Positions 23,878 through 33,461 of a stretch of DNA of 64,000 nucleotides are shown piece after piece. Position 1 is the first letter of the stretch, and each line of letters starts with the position of its first letter. The translations under genes were made by a program, and so were the position numbers. The notes under the pieces were generated by a model. The model ran no database searches. It was not told the DNA's origin and worked only from the letters and a program-made list of their open reading frames with translations. Source of the DNA: Chloroflexota bacterium (GTDB lineage: Bacteria; Chloroflexota; Dormibacteria; Dormibacterales; Dormibacteraceae). The stretch covers positions 1-64,000 of the forward strand of contig VBFH01000025.1 in NCBI GenBank assembly GCA_005883575.1, given 5' to 3'.

Positions 23878-25518
23878 ATGGCGAGCACCAGCGCATCCAT
23901 GGGAGGGACAACCGCCGCGGGCCAGGGCCTCTTCACCCGCCAGTCGTCAGGCCTCGTGCGTGAGCTTGGCGTGCCTGCCGCCACCGGGATCGCCCTCGCC
24001 TCGGTCGCTGTCGTCAACACGTTCATCAACTTCAATGCCGGCCTCGTCTCTTTCAACCAGGCCGAAATGATCCTGCCGCTCCTGTTGGGGGCTGCGATCT
24101 GGCTCGTCGCCATGTTCGCCTACAAGTACCTGCTCGAGGCAATCCCCCGCGCCGGCGGCGAGTACGTCTATCTGTCCCGCATCATCTCGCCGGCGCTCGG
24201 CGCGATGGCCGGCATCAGCATCTGCATCGCCTTCACCTACATCCTGGCCGCCAACGCCAACTTCACCGCCGCCTACACCCCGTTCATGCTCACCGCGCTG
24301 GGCGCCGCCTTCAACAGCTCGGCGATCAGCGACGCGGCGGGCAACGTGACAAGCCAGGGCGCGATCGCCGCGATCAGCGTCGTCATGCTGCTGGTCGTCG
24401 GCACGGTCTCGCTGGTGTCTATCCGCCGGCTCGCCCAGGTGATCCTGGCCCTGGTTGGAATCCAGCTGCTCGCCTTCCTCGTTCTGGGCTGGCTTTTGAT
24501 CACGCACTCCCACCAGGACTTCGTCAGCGCGTTTGCCTCTTTCAGCAACCATCCCAACGCATACAGCGACATCCTCGCCGCCGCGCAGAAAGACCAGATC
24601 CCGCTCGGAATCTCGATCGGGGCGTCGCTGACCGCGGTGCCGTTTATGGTCCTGAACTACAACGGCGTGCTTTACGCGTATTACGTCGGCGGCGAGCTGA
24701 AGCGACCGGGTCGCACCTACCTCTACGCGTCCGTGATCAGCATCGCGCTGCTTGTCGTCGTCTGGCTGGGCGTTTGGCTCCTGATGCGCAGCACCGTCGG
24801 CCTTGACTTCATGCAGTCGCAGGCGAAGCTCGGCGCGACCGACCCGGACACTTACGGCAAGATCACGAGCCTCCAGTCATCCGCGGGTGGTCTGGGCTAT
24901 GGGCTCATCCTGTCCGGCGACCCCATCTCGAAGATCCTGATCGGCATCGCGGTGCCGGCGGCGGAGCTCGCCGTCGACCTCGCGTTCGTCGCCGTGGTCA
25001 CGCGGGTCATGTTCGCCCTCGCCTTCGACCGCCTGCTTCCAATCAGCCTGGCCAAGATCAGCGAAAGAAGCGCGATTCCCACCAACGCGATCATTGTGGC
25101 GGTGGTCATCGGCATCCTCTTCGCGATCCTGGCCGCGTTCGTCAACCTGTCCAACATCGTTGCCAACCTGGCCCTGTTCGTCGCCCTGATCATCGTGGCC
25201 GGAGGAGTCGCGGCGACGGCACTCCCGTACCGCCGTCCCGACCTGATCATGCGGCCGGGCCAGACCGAGCTGGCGCGCGTCGGCGGCGTCCCGGTGCCGT
25301 CGCTGTGGGGAGCAGCCACCACGCTTCTGGCCGTGATCGTGGTCGCGCTGATCGTCACACACCCTGAAGTTTTCGGCAGCTTCACGTTCACCTCCGTTGG
25401 CGCGCTGGTGGTCGTGCTCCTGGCCGGCCCGGTGATCTACCTGATCGCGAGGCAGATCAGGCTGACCCGCTCGTCGATCGACCTGAACCTCGCCCTGCGC
25501 GAGCTGCCGCCGGAGTAA
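23878..25518 (+). CDS. APC-superfamily permease
   Basis: 546 residues with about twelve to thirteen hydrophobic segments. N-terminal GIALASVAVVNTFINFNAG and IPRAGGEYVYLSRIISPALG resemble the first helices and conserved glycine-rich loop of amino acid-polyamine-organocation carriers. ATG 23878 is fixed by the strong GGGGAGGAAAG upstream; an in-frame ATG at 23809 would lie inside the promoter. Controlled by operator O5, so it is part of the inositol-type regulon; it might import a cyclitol amine, an organic acid or a sugar acid. It may be the first gene of the operon that continues at 25538. Confidence 0.88.
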   Translation: MASTSASMGGTTAAGQGLFTRQSSGLVRELGVPAATGIALASVAVVNTFINFNAGLVSFNQAEMILPLLLGAAIWLVAMFAYKYLLEAIPRAGGEYVYLSRIISPALGAMAGISICIAFTYILAANANFTAAYTPFMLTALGAAFNSSAISDAAGNVTSQGAIAAISVVMLLVVGTVSLVSIRRLAQVILALVGIQLLAFLVLGWLLITHSHQDFVSAFASFSNHPNAYSDILAAAQKDQIPLGISIGASLTAVPFMVLNYNGVLYAYYVGGELKRPGRTYLYASVISIALLVVVWLGVWLLMRSTVGLDFMQSQAKLGATDPDTYGKITSLQSSAGGLGYGLILSGDPISKILIGIAVPAAELAVDLAFVAVVTRVMFALAFDRLLPISLAKISERSAIPTNAIIVAVVIGILFAILAAFVNLSNIVANLALFVALIIVAGGVAATALPYRRPDLIMRPGQTELARVGGVPVPSLWGAATTLLAVIVVALIVTHPEVFGSFTFTSVGALVVVLLAGPVIYLIARQIRLTRSSIDLNLALRELPPE

Positions 25519-25537
25519 GAGGTCAGGGCGGAAGGTC

Positions 25538-26503
25538 ATGTTTTTCGGGCGTCCCAAAAAGCGGGCCCTCCGCGTCTACTTCGCGACCGACATCCACGGC
25601 TCCGACCGCTGCTTCCGAAAGTTCCTGGCCGCAGCGGACTCGTACGAGGCGGACGTCCTTGTGCTCGGCGGGGACATCGCGGGCAAGGGCCTCGTCCCGA
25701 TTCGCGCCCAGAATGGCTCCCTCGTCGCCAAGGTACGGGGCGAACCGGTCACCGTGCCCTCCTCGGAAGAGGACAGGCTTAGGGCTGAGATCAACCGCCT
25801 CGGGTTCTACTCCATCCTCGCCGACGCGGATGACCTCGACCGCCTGGAGCACGATCCGGCCCACCTGGACAGCGCCTTCCAGCAGGCGATCATCGAGCAG
25901 ATCGAGGGTTGGTGCCGGCTGGCGGCGGAGCGCCTCGCCCCCAGCGTGCGATGCATCATCACTCCCGGCAACGACGACCCGAAGGCGATCGACCCCGTCC
26001 TGAAAGCCGCGCCGCGAATCGAATCGCCCGAGGCTGAGATCTGTGACCTCGGTCCGGTGATCATGGCAAGCTGCGGAGACGTCACGCCGACCCCTTGGAA
26101 CACCGAGCGCGAATACCCGGAGGAGGAGCTCGGCCGGCGGCTGGAGAAGATCCTCGAGGGCGCACCAGCCGGCCGCAAGCTGGTGGCCAACTTTCACTGT
26201 CCGCCGTACGGGTCAGGCCTCGACTTCGCGGCCGAGCTCGACCCCCAGCTGCGCCCTGTCATCCGCGGCGGAAGACCTAGCATCGTTCCGGTCGGAAGCA
26301 GGGCCGTGCGCGACGTCGTCAAGCGCCACCAGCCTGTGGTCGGCCTGCACGGGCACATTCACGAGTCGAAAGGCGCGCAGAAGATCGGCTCGACGATGTG
26401 CCTGAATCCAGGCAGCGATTACGCCGCGGACGTGTTGCGCGGCGCTATCGTGGACTTCGCCGCGGATGGAAGCTACATCGATTTCCTCTTCACGACCGGA
26501 TAG
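25538..26503 (+). CDS. Calcineurin-like metallophosphoesterase
   Basis: 321 residues with the binuclear metallophosphoesterase blocks in order: DIHGSD (about 18), GGDIAGKG (about 43), a GNDDPK block near 150, NFHCPPYGSG and GLHGHIHES near 275. These provide the Asp/His/Asn metal ligands. A roughly 80-residue, helix-rich insert between blocks two and three is unusual. It follows the permease by 20 bases. The substrate cannot be predicted; the family includes phosphodiesterases and nucleotidases. Confidence 0.87.
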   Translation: MFFGRPKKRALRVYFATDIHGSDRCFRKFLAAADSYEADVLVLGGDIAGKGLVPIRAQNGSLVAKVRGEPVTVPSSEEDRLRAEINRLGFYSILADADDLDRLEHDPAHLDSAFQQAIIEQIEGWCRLAAERLAPSVRCIITPGNDDPKAIDPVLKAAPRIESPEAEICDLGPVIMASCGDVTPTPWNTEREYPEEELGRRLEKILEGAPAGRKLVANFHCPPYGSGLDFAAELDPQLRPVIRGGRPSIVPVGSRAVRDVVKRHQPVVGLHGHIHESKGAQKIGSTMCLNPGSDYAADVLRGAIVDFAADGSYIDFLFTTG

Positions 26504-27254
26504 CGCCCCTCTCCCGGACCCGGTCGCCGAGTCCCGTCGGCTCGTCGAAGCAGCCACCGGCAAGGGTGTGGTCGCGCGGCTGCTCGGCGGCGCGGCAATC
26601 CACCTTCAGGCTCCCCCAGGGGGACCCCTCCTGGCTCATCCCGTGAAAGACATCGACCTGGCGACGCGTCGTGGGGCCCGCACCGCCGTCACCGACGTGC
26701 TCCTGGCGGCCGGCTACGTGGCGGACCAGATGTTCAACGCGCTTCACGGCGCGAGGCGTCTCCTCTTCTACGACCAGGCCAACTCCCGCAAGCTCGACGT
26801 CTTCATCGGCGATTTCTCGATGTGCCACCAGATCCCGATCGCGGACCGGCTCGACCGGGAACGGCTTACAGTGCCGCTGGCCGAGCTGCTGCTCACGAAG
26901 CTCCAGATCGTGAAGCTGACCGAACGCGATCAGCGCGACATCTACAGCCTCCTTTACCACCATCCGGTGACGAATGGCGACGGCTCTGGCATCGAGGCGG
27001 ATTTCATCGCCCAGGTCTGCGCTCGCGACTGGGGGCTATGGCGGACGACCCGGGCGACGATCGAGCACTGCCAGGCCAATCTGGGTCTGTATGGTTTGGA
27101 CGGCAAGGCGGCAGAAGTGATCGAGGAGCGGCTTACGGCACTGTGGAGCAGGATCGAGAAGGAGCCCAAGAGCAGCAGGTGGCGGCTGCGCAGCCGCGTC
27201 GGCGACCGCATGCGCTGGTACGACGAACCAGAGGAGAACGCCGAGCACGCCTGA
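26466..27254 (+). CDS. Nucleotidyltransferase-fold protein
   Basis: 262 residues. The pattern LLGGAAIHL followed by VKDIDLATRRG and RKLDVFIGDF reproduces the G-G…DxD…D metal triad of the minimal nucleotidyltransferase fold; LAELLLTKLQIVKLTERDQRDI then resembles AbiEii/MNT-like proteins. The start at ATG 26466 overlaps the previous gene by 38 bases, so a later start is possible. The C-terminal half is helical and basic. No antitoxin-like gene is adjacent; the neighbours are a phosphoesterase and a GAF protein. Biological role unknown. Confidence 0.6.
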   Translation: MEATSISSSRPDSAPLPDPVAESRRLVEAATGKGVVARLLGGAAIHLQAPPGGPLLAHPVKDIDLATRRGARTAVTDVLLAAGYVADQMFNALHGARRLLFYDQANSRKLDVFIGDFSMCHQIPIADRLDRERLTVPLAELLLTKLQIVKLTERDQRDIYSLLYHHPVTNGDGSGIEADFIAQVCARDWGLWRTTRATIEHCQANLGLYGLDGKAAEVIEERLTALWSRIEKEPKSSRWRLRSRVGDRMRWYDEPEENAEHA

Positions 27255-27760
27255 TGGCGCCGGACCTCCGACGACCCAGCGCAACCGAGCTCCTCGCCGA
27301 AGCGGCGGCCCAGGGCGCCGACCTCGAGACCGTCGCCCGCGGCGTCCTGGCGCGGCTCTCGGAGCTGACCGGGCTGAGCTCGACCTACCTCGCGGAGACG
27401 AGGCTCACCGCTGACGAGCAGTACATCGTCTTTTCCTGCAACCGGAGCGACGTCTTCCACATCCCCGAAGACGTGACCCTCCCCTGGTCTGAAGGCGTCT
27501 GTCGGTTCGTGGTCGAAGGCGGGCCTCACTACACGACCGACGCGCAGAAGCAGTTTCCGAGCAGCAGCGTGGCGCGGCTGCTCGAGATCCGCACCTTCGT
27601 CTCGTATCCGGTGTTCACCGCCGAGGGGCGTTTCTTCGGCACCCTGTGCGGCGCGAGCAAGGAGCAGGTGGAGATCGAGCAGAAGGTCCTGGACCTGATG
27701 CGGGAGTGCGCGCGTCTCATCGGTCAGCGCCTCAGGGCCGACGTGTCGGCGCGTCCATGA
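27254..27760 (+). CDS. GAF-domain protein
   Basis: 168 residues, essentially one GAF domain: helical N-terminus (ATELLAEAAAQ…LARLSELTGL), SSTYLAET, WSEGVCRFVVEGG, VSYPVFTAEGRFFGTLCG and a C-terminal helix. No HTH, kinase or cyclase domain is attached, so it probably senses a small ligand or acts through a partner. ATG 27254 overlaps the preceding TGA, and its own stop overlaps the FAH gene start. Confidence 0.8.
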   Translation: MAPDLRRPSATELLAEAAAQGADLETVARGVLARLSELTGLSSTYLAETRLTADEQYIVFSCNRSDVFHIPEDVTLPWSEGVCRFVVEGGPHYTTDAQKQFPSSSVARLLEIRTFVSYPVFTAEGRFFGTLCGASKEQVEIEQKVLDLMRECARLIGQRLRADVSARP

Positions 27761-28626
27761 GGTTGCTGACGTTTCGGTCCGAGGACGGCGCTCGCCTCGG
27801 CATGCTGCGCGACGAGCAGGAGGTCGTCGAGCTTTCCGAGCCCCCGGACATGCTCTCGCTGATCGACTCGGGCGAGGAGGGACTGGAGCTCGTCAACAGC
27901 GCGTTCTCAGCCGGCAAGGGCAAGGTCCACAAGCTCGGCGACCTGCGAGTCCTGGCACCGCTGCCCAACCCGAGGGGAAACGTGATCGCGATCGGGCGGA
28001 ACTACCAGGCGCACGCGGAGGAGAGCGCCCGCGCGTCGGGGAAGACGGTCGACCCGCCGACGGTGTTTACGAAAGCGGTCACGAGCGTCGCCGGTCCATA
28101 CGACGACGTCGTCATCGACGACGCCGTCACCACCCAGGTCGACTGGGAGGTCGAGCTGGGCGTCGTCATCGGACGCGCCGGCGCGAACATCGCGCGCGAG
28201 CGCGCGCTGGACCACGTGTTTGGATTTGTCGTGGTCAACGACGTTAGCGCCCGCGACATCCAGTTCGGTTGGGGCGGTCAGTATTTCAAGGGCAAGAGCC
28301 TAGACGGCTTCTGCCCCATCGGGCCCTGGATTGTGACCCCGGACGAGCTCACCGACACCCGGTCGCTGCGGCTTCGGCTGCGAGTGAATGGCGATTCCAA
28401 GCAGGAAGGCAACACGCGCGACATGATCTATCCGGTCGACGCGGTCATCGAGTGGGTCTCCAAAGGGATGACGCTGCCCGCCGGCACGATCATCGCCACG
28501 GGCACTCCCGACGGCGTCGGGTTCGCGCGCACGCCGCCCGAGTTCTTGAAACCGGGTGACGTCGTCGAAGCAGAGGTCGAAGGGATCGGAACGCTTCGCA
28601 ATCGCTTCGTCTCCGGAGGTAAGTAA
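27757..28626 (+). CDS. Fumarylacetoacetate hydrolase family protein
   Basis: 289 residues of the FAH superfamily. IAIGRNYQAHAEE, then metal ligands in WEVELGVVIG (two Glu) and NDVSARDIQ (Asp), and GFCPIGPWIVTPDEL, GTIIATGTPDGVG are all typical. Members hydrolyse or dehydrate acyl-pyruvates and 2-keto-3-deoxy sugar acids. Coupled by ATGA to the GAF gene and followed after three bases by a DapA-type lyase. That pairing, with sugar-acid dehydratases elsewhere in the island, suggests a 2-keto-3-deoxy acid route; inferred from context. Confidence 0.88.
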   Translation: MRLLTFRSEDGARLGMLRDEQEVVELSEPPDMLSLIDSGEEGLELVNSAFSAGKGKVHKLGDLRVLAPLPNPRGNVIAIGRNYQAHAEESARASGKTVDPPTVFTKAVTSVAGPYDDVVIDDAVTTQVDWEVELGVVIGRAGANIARERALDHVFGFVVVNDVSARDIQFGWGGQYFKGKSLDGFCPIGPWIVTPDELTDTRSLRLRLRVNGDSKQEGNTRDMIYPVDAVIEWVSKGMTLPAGTIIATGTPDGVGFARTPPEFLKPGDVVEAEVEGIGTLRNRFVSGGK

Positions 28627-28629
28627 CGG

Positions 28630-29547
28630 GTGTTCGAGATCGCTCGCCTTTCCGGGGTGCTGGTGGCGCTGGCGTCCCCACTTCACCGCGACGGCACCGT
28701 TGACGAGCATGGTGTCAGCCGGCTCGTCGAGCACGTGATCGGAGGCGGTGTGCACGGCGTCCTGGCCCTGGGCTCCACCGGGGAGACGGCGTCGCTGGAC
28801 GAAAGCTCACGGCGCAAGGTGCTGGAGGCGGTTCTCGAGGCCACGGCAGGGCGCGTGCCCGTGCTCTCTGGTGTCGCCCAAGCGCAGCTCTCCTCGGCGA
28901 AGGCCGAGATCGAAGCCTCGGCGCGGATGGGCGCGGACGCCGCGCTGGTCGCTCCGCCCTTCTATTACCCGATGAGCCAGACGGGGCTTGCAGGCTTCTT
29001 TCGGCAGCTGGCCGAGGGCGCCCCGCTTCCGCTGATGCTCTACAACATCCCGCAGTTCACGAAGGTCGTGGCAGAGCCCGCCACCGTGGCGGCGCTCGCT
29101 CACGAGGGCATCATCAAAGGCGTCAAGGACTCGAGCCGGGACTTCGAGTACTTCGAGGCAGTTTGCCTTGCCACGCGCGACATCCCAGAGTTCCGAGTCT
29201 TCACTGGCAGCGATACCATGCTGCTCGCGTCGCTGGCGATGGGCGGCGCCGGAACGATCTGCGGCGCCGGCAACATCGCGCCCGCGTGGGTCGTGCGCAT
29301 CTACGACGCGTTCGTACGCGGCGATCTGGAAGACGCGCGGGGGGCGCAAGACGCGCTGTACCGGCTCGTGCTCGCGGTGCGCGATGGGGTTTTCCCGAGC
29401 GCCATCAAGGCCGCGCTCCACCTTCAAGGGATCTGCGAACCGTGGACTGCGCCGCCCGCGGGACGCCTCGACGAGCGAGCCGAGGCCCGACTCCGCGACC
29501 AGCTCGCGGAGTGGGGCCTGCTTACGCGCGCCGCATCACGGCACTGA
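28630..29547 (+). CDS. Dihydrodipicolinate synthase/N-acetylneuraminate lyase family aldolase
   Basis: 305 residues of the class I (Schiff-base) DapA/NanA family. GSTGETASL, the LYNIPQ tyrosine (about residue 137) and the Schiff-base Lys in KGVKDSS (about 165) are intact. It may cleave a 2-keto-3-deoxy sugar acid to pyruvate and an aldehyde, rather than act in lysine synthesis, because it follows a FAH-family enzyme. GTG 28630. The 3' end overlaps the convergent sialidase-like gene by 12 bases. Confidence 0.88.
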   Translation: MFEIARLSGVLVALASPLHRDGTVDEHGVSRLVEHVIGGGVHGVLALGSTGETASLDESSRRKVLEAVLEATAGRVPVLSGVAQAQLSSAKAEIEASARMGADAALVAPPFYYPMSQTGLAGFFRQLAEGAPLPLMLYNIPQFTKVVAEPATVAALAHEGIIKGVKDSSRDFEYFEAVCLATRDIPEFRVFTGSDTMLLASLAMGGAGTICGAGNIAPAWVVRIYDAFVRGDLEDARGAQDALYRLVLAVRDGVFPSAIKAALHLQGICEPWTAPPAGRLDERAEARLRDQLAEWGLLTRAASRH

Positions 29548-31395
29548 GATCTTCGCTACGACCTGCTGCTGGTAATGGCTGGCGTTGGTGCCGTCGTCGT
29601 AGGTGCTGACGAAGCTCGCATAGTCGAAAGAGCCGGCGAGCTCGTTCCCGAAGTAGTCGCCCAGGAACGTGTCGGAAGGATTGCACGGACACTGCCGATC
29701 GGGGCTGTTCAGCTGCGGGTCCCAACTGTGCTGCGTGATCCGGATGTTGTGACCCTTTGGCCTCAGGTCGGGGTAATAGAACTGGACGCTCGAGGTGATG
29801 CAGTAGTTGCTCGCGCCGTACGGCGGCAGGCCCGAGTAAACCGGACTTGACCGGTCCAGTGCGAGACCGGCGTCGGCGGCGTCCCGGGTGCCCGCCGAGG
29901 GACACGCAAGCCGGCGGTCGTAGAAGTTGACGCTCACGGTGCCGTCCGGCCCGACGGCCAGGTTCGGCTGAAACTCGTCGACGGTCGCGCTCGCGTTGTC
30001 GTTGACCTGGACCGGAGATGCCCACGTCGTGCCCTGGTCGTATGACGCGGTGAGCAAGATGTTGCCGAAGCCTGAGCTCTTCGACTCGTAGGCGATGTAG
30101 ACGGGGTAGTGGCGGCCGGACAGTTGGTTCCCGACCGCGAACGTCTCCTCGATCCCGTCCTCGAACGTCGTGTTGGCGTAACCCGCGCCGCTCAACGGCG
30201 GCGTGTGCACGCGACTGGCGGCGGTCGAGGGTCCGAACCATGTCGCGCCGCCGTCCGTCGAGAAATCCATGAGCACGTTGACGCAACACGATCCCTGCTT
30301 TGAGGCGTAGTTGATGATCGAGGTGTAGACCACGCCGTCGGGGTCGACGTGCGGGAAGAGGTAGGTGTTGTTGTTGGTGGACCCGTTTGCCGTCGGCAGC
30401 AGCACCGGCGCCGACCAGTCCGTGTGCGTGCCGTCAGCGTGGCCGTCCGCCCACTGCACGTACGGCTTGCTGCCATTGCCGTTGAAGTTCACGTACATCA
30501 TGTAGATCCGGTTGAAGGTCGGATTCGGCTTTCCGTGCACGGTCAGGTTGCGGTCGATCGCGATCCACTCCTTGTCAGGCTCCTGGCCAAGGCCGGCGTT
30601 GGTCGTGAAGACGTTGTCCGGCCTGCCGTTGTGGGTCGTGAGCCAAGTCTTGACGTCGGTCGCGCCGTGCGGACGGACGGCAACCGAGACAGCCTCGTTG
30701 TCGATCCCAGGGTTGGGCTCGTTGCCGGTCTCATATTTCTTAAACCCGCTCTTGTCGTAGTAGAACTGATACGGCAAAAGCGCCTGGTAGTAGTTGCCCC
30801 AGTAGTCAAAAGCGCCCACCGGGTCGGTGTTGTCGGTGAAGCCCTCGTAACCGGGCACATGCCCCATGGTCGGCCAGGTCTTGCCGCCGTCCCACGACTC
30901 GTAGAAACCCAGCAGGTGGTTGTAGCCTTCGGCGCCCGTGAACCACTTGCTCGAGCCGATGATGTGGTTCGGGTTCGTGGGGTCGACCCGGATGTCCGAC
31001 TCCGAATGGTCGGTCACCAGCATCGGCGTCGTCGCCGGATAGCCCGTTCGGCTCGTCGCCTGCGAAGCGTAGGGGCCGACCTCCTCGCGTGTGGTCGCGC
31101 CGGGGCAAGGCAGCTCGCCGGTGTAGCCGTCGTTCGGTCCGTTGTTGAACGGGGACGGCACCTCGGGTGTATAGCAGCTCACCTGCTGGCTCGTGACGAA
31201 GACATTCGTCACCGCATGGCTCTTGAAGCTGGCCGCGTAGGCGCTGTTGCTCTGGAGTCCCTGGGGCACGTTCCCAACGCCGGGATCCAGGCCCGTGGTC
31301 GCGCTCGAGACTGTGGTCAGCTGCGACATCGCGCAAAACATCGACGCGGCTGCCGAGGACGCGATCAAGCGGAATCCACCGACTCTGTTTCTCAC
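29536..31395 (-). CDS. Secreted sialidase-like (Asp-box) protein
   Basis: 619 residues with an N-terminal signal peptide (MRNRVGGFRLIASSAAASMF…). Asp-box motifs of the six-bladed sialidase propeller appear as SWDGGKTW, STDGGATW and SYDQGTTW, interspersed with EWIAIDRN, YMMYVNFNG and QPNLAVGPDG typical of BNR-repeat exo-sialidases. A run of cysteines near the C-terminus (CPSAG…NYCITSS…CPCNPSD) suggests disulfides in an exported protein. GTG 31395 has a GGAGGGGG six bases upstream. True sialidase activity is unproven; Asp-box proteins also include other glycosidases and binding proteins. Downstream of the GT39 gene on the same strand. Confidence 0.75.
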   Translation of the reverse strand: MRNRVGGFRLIASSAAASMFCAMSQLTTVSSATTGLDPGVGNVPQGLQSNSAYAASFKSHAVTNVFVTSQQVSCYTPEVPSPFNNGPNDGYTGELPCPGATTREEVGPYASQATSRTGYPATTPMLVTDHSESDIRVDPTNPNHIIGSSKWFTGAEGYNHLLGFYESWDGGKTWPTMGHVPGYEGFTDNTDPVGAFDYWGNYYQALLPYQFYYDKSGFKKYETGNEPNPGIDNEAVSVAVRPHGATDVKTWLTTHNGRPDNVFTTNAGLGQEPDKEWIAIDRNLTVHGKPNPTFNRIYMMYVNFNGNGSKPYVQWADGHADGTHTDWSAPVLLPTANGSTNNNTYLFPHVDPDGVVYTSIINYASKQGSCCVNVLMDFSTDGGATWFGPSTAASRVHTPPLSGAGYANTTFEDGIEETFAVGNQLSGRHYPVYIAYESKSSGFGNILLTASYDQGTTWASPVQVNDNASATVDEFQPNLAVGPDGTVSVNFYDRRLACPSAGTRDAADAGLALDRSSPVYSGLPPYGASNYCITSSVQFYYPDLRPKGHNIRITQHSWDPQLNSPDRQCPCNPSDTFLGDYFGNELAGSFDYASFVSTYDDGTNASHYQQQVVAKISVP

Positions 31396-31461
31396 GGCAT
31401 GCCCCCTCCGATTGAAGCCGTCAAACGAACGACCGGAGCATAGCCGAATTTCAGCGAGCGT

Positions 31462-33393
31462 TCAGGAAGCGGGCTGGGTCAGGTCGTACACCGTGACGCC
31501 GTCGACCGTCGTCGAGGCGAAGCTCTGGCTCACCCAGCTCGCGATCTGACTGGCTGACCCGGCGCCGCTACCCCGCATGCCGCCGGCGATGAAGTAATGG
31601 ATCTCGCCCTGGCTCACGTCAGCCTGGAACTCGGCCAGGGTGGGGGCGGGATCGGAACCGTTGAAGCCGCCGATCGCCATCACCGCATCCCCGGTCGCCA
31701 GCTCGTAGCCGGCCGCGGAGTTCGCGTCGATGGTGGCCGCCACCCAACGGTAGCTGCCGGCGTTGGACTCCAGCAGCGCGGTCAGCGTCGATCCAGGCCG
31801 GCTGGCCTGGAGAAAGTTGCCACCGCCGCCGGGAGCAGCCCCCAACCCACCTTGCGGCGGGGCGAACGTGCCGGCGGGCGGCTGACGGAAGCCGCCCGGG
31901 GCCTGGCCGCCTCCGTTGCCGCCCGGACCAAAGCTCGCGCCGAGCACGGTCGGACCCGCCGAGGGTATGGCGCCGCTGTGCGCCGTGATGACGGTGTCGA
32001 GGGTGTACGCGGCGGGACCCGCCAGCGCCGCGGCAAGCGCTGCGACGGCGACCGTCGTCGCCAGCGCCCGAGACGACAGCGGGCCGGCGGCGATCATCGC
32101 GCTCGCGATCAGGCCGATGACGAGGATGGCGACCTTCAGGTCCGGGTTCCACTCCGGGCTCCGGTCGAGCAGGACGTAGGCCCAAAGCGAGGTCGCGGCG
32201 AGGGCTCCCGAGAGGGTCCATCGCGCCGGCAACCGGCGACGTCGCTGCCAAAGCTCGACCGAGCCCGCGCCCACGAGCGCCCCTATCGCCGGCGCGAGGG
32301 CGACCGAGTAGTAGGGGTGGATGATGCCCTGGGCGAAGCTGAAAACCGCGCCCGTGACGAGAAGTCCGCCTCCCCACATGAGATAAGACGCGCGCGCGAG
32401 GTCGGTTCGCCGGGCGTGCAGGGTGAACCAAAGGCCAGCCACGAACAGGATCAGCGCGGCGGGGATGAGCCATGAGATCTGGCCGCCGAACTCGCTGAGG
32501 AAGAGCCGGTTCCATCCGGTGAGCCCCCAGCGCGAGCCTACGGCGCCGATTCCTCCGACGCTTCCGGCCTCGTTGCCGGTGATGCGGCCGAAACCGTTGT
32601 AGCCAAAGATCAGGTTGAGGACGCTGTTGTTCTGCGAACCGCCGATGTACGGCCGGCTCGCGCTCGGCCAGAGCTCGACGATGGCGACCCACCACCCTGA
32701 GGCGATGACGAGGGTGATGCCGGCGATCACCAGCTGCTTGATGCGCTGCCCCAGTCGCGGGCGGCCGGCAAGCAGGTAGACGAGGATCACCACCGGCACG
32801 ATCACGAACGCCTGAAGCATCTTGGCGAGAAAGCCGGTGCCAATCAGCGCGGCGGCCAGCATGAGCCATCTCGTCGAACCGCTCTCTGTGGCACGCTGCG
32901 TGGCGTACATCGCGGCCGTCAGCAGAAGCACCAGCAGCGCGTCCGGGTTGTTGAAGCGGAACATCAGCGCGGCGACCGGTGTCAGCATCACCACCGCCCC
33001 GGCGATGGTCCCGGCGACCGGCCCGCACCATCGCCGCACCGCGACGAACACCAGCGCGACCGTCGCGACCCCCTCGAGCGCTTGCGGCACGAGGACGCTC
33101 CACTGGTTGAAGCCGAAGATGCGCGCCGAGATCTCCATGACCCAGAGGAAAGCCGGCGACTTGTCGACCGTGATGAAGTTCGACGCGTCGAGCGAGCCGA
33201 AGAAGAACGCCGACCAGCTCTTCGTGCCCGCCTGCACGGCCGCCGCGTAGTAAGCGTTCGCCCAACCGTTGCGGTCGAGACCCCAGACGTAGAGGACGAA
33301 GGTCACGGCCATCAAGGCCGCAAATGCAAAGCGCGTCCCCAACACGCCTGGAATCCGGATCGGCATCGCTCGGGGATACGTGATTGCTGCCAT
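31462..33393 (-). CDS. GT39-type membrane glycosyltransferase (YkcB/ArnT-like)
   Basis: About 643 residues with a dozen hydrophobic segments. The first periplasmic loop has DASNFITVDKSPAFLWVMEI with the acidic residue of PMT_2/ArnT glycosyltransferases, which transfer sugars from polyprenyl phosphate on the outer face of the membrane. A Gly/Pro/Gln-rich linker (about residues 475-530) precedes a small C-terminal extracytoplasmic domain, as in YkcB-like proteins of Gram-positives. ATG 33393 is chosen; ATG 33366 is an alternative and the frame stays open upstream through the palindrome at 33462. Likely glycosylates an envelope component. Confidence 0.82.
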   Translation of the reverse strand: MAAITYPRAMPIRIPGVLGTRFAFAALMAVTFVLYVWGLDRNGWANAYYAAAVQAGTKSWSAFFFGSLDASNFITVDKSPAFLWVMEISARIFGFNQWSVLVPQALEGVATVALVFVAVRRWCGPVAGTIAGAVVMLTPVAALMFRFNNPDALLVLLLTAAMYATQRATESGSTRWLMLAAALIGTGFLAKMLQAFVIVPVVILVYLLAGRPRLGQRIKQLVIAGITLVIASGWWVAIVELWPSASRPYIGGSQNNSVLNLIFGYNGFGRITGNEAGSVGGIGAVGSRWGLTGWNRLFLSEFGGQISWLIPAALILFVAGLWFTLHARRTDLARASYLMWGGGLLVTGAVFSFAQGIIHPYYSVALAPAIGALVGAGSVELWQRRRRLPARWTLSGALAATSLWAYVLLDRSPEWNPDLKVAILVIGLIASAMIAAGPLSSRALATTVAVAALAAALAGPAAYTLDTVITAHSGAIPSAGPTVLGASFGPGGNGGGQAPGGFRQPPAGTFAPPQGGLGAAPGGGGNFLQASRPGSTLTALLESNAGSYRWVAATIDANSAAGYELATGDAVMAIGGFNGSDPAPTLAEFQADVSQGEIHYFIAGGMRGSGAGSASQIASWVSQSFASTTVDGVTVYDLTQPAS

Positions 33394-33461
33394 GGCGAAC
33401 ACTTTCGGCGCCGCGCATGGGCGGACACTTCGAGGTCCCTGAGAAAACACTGGGAACGAAA

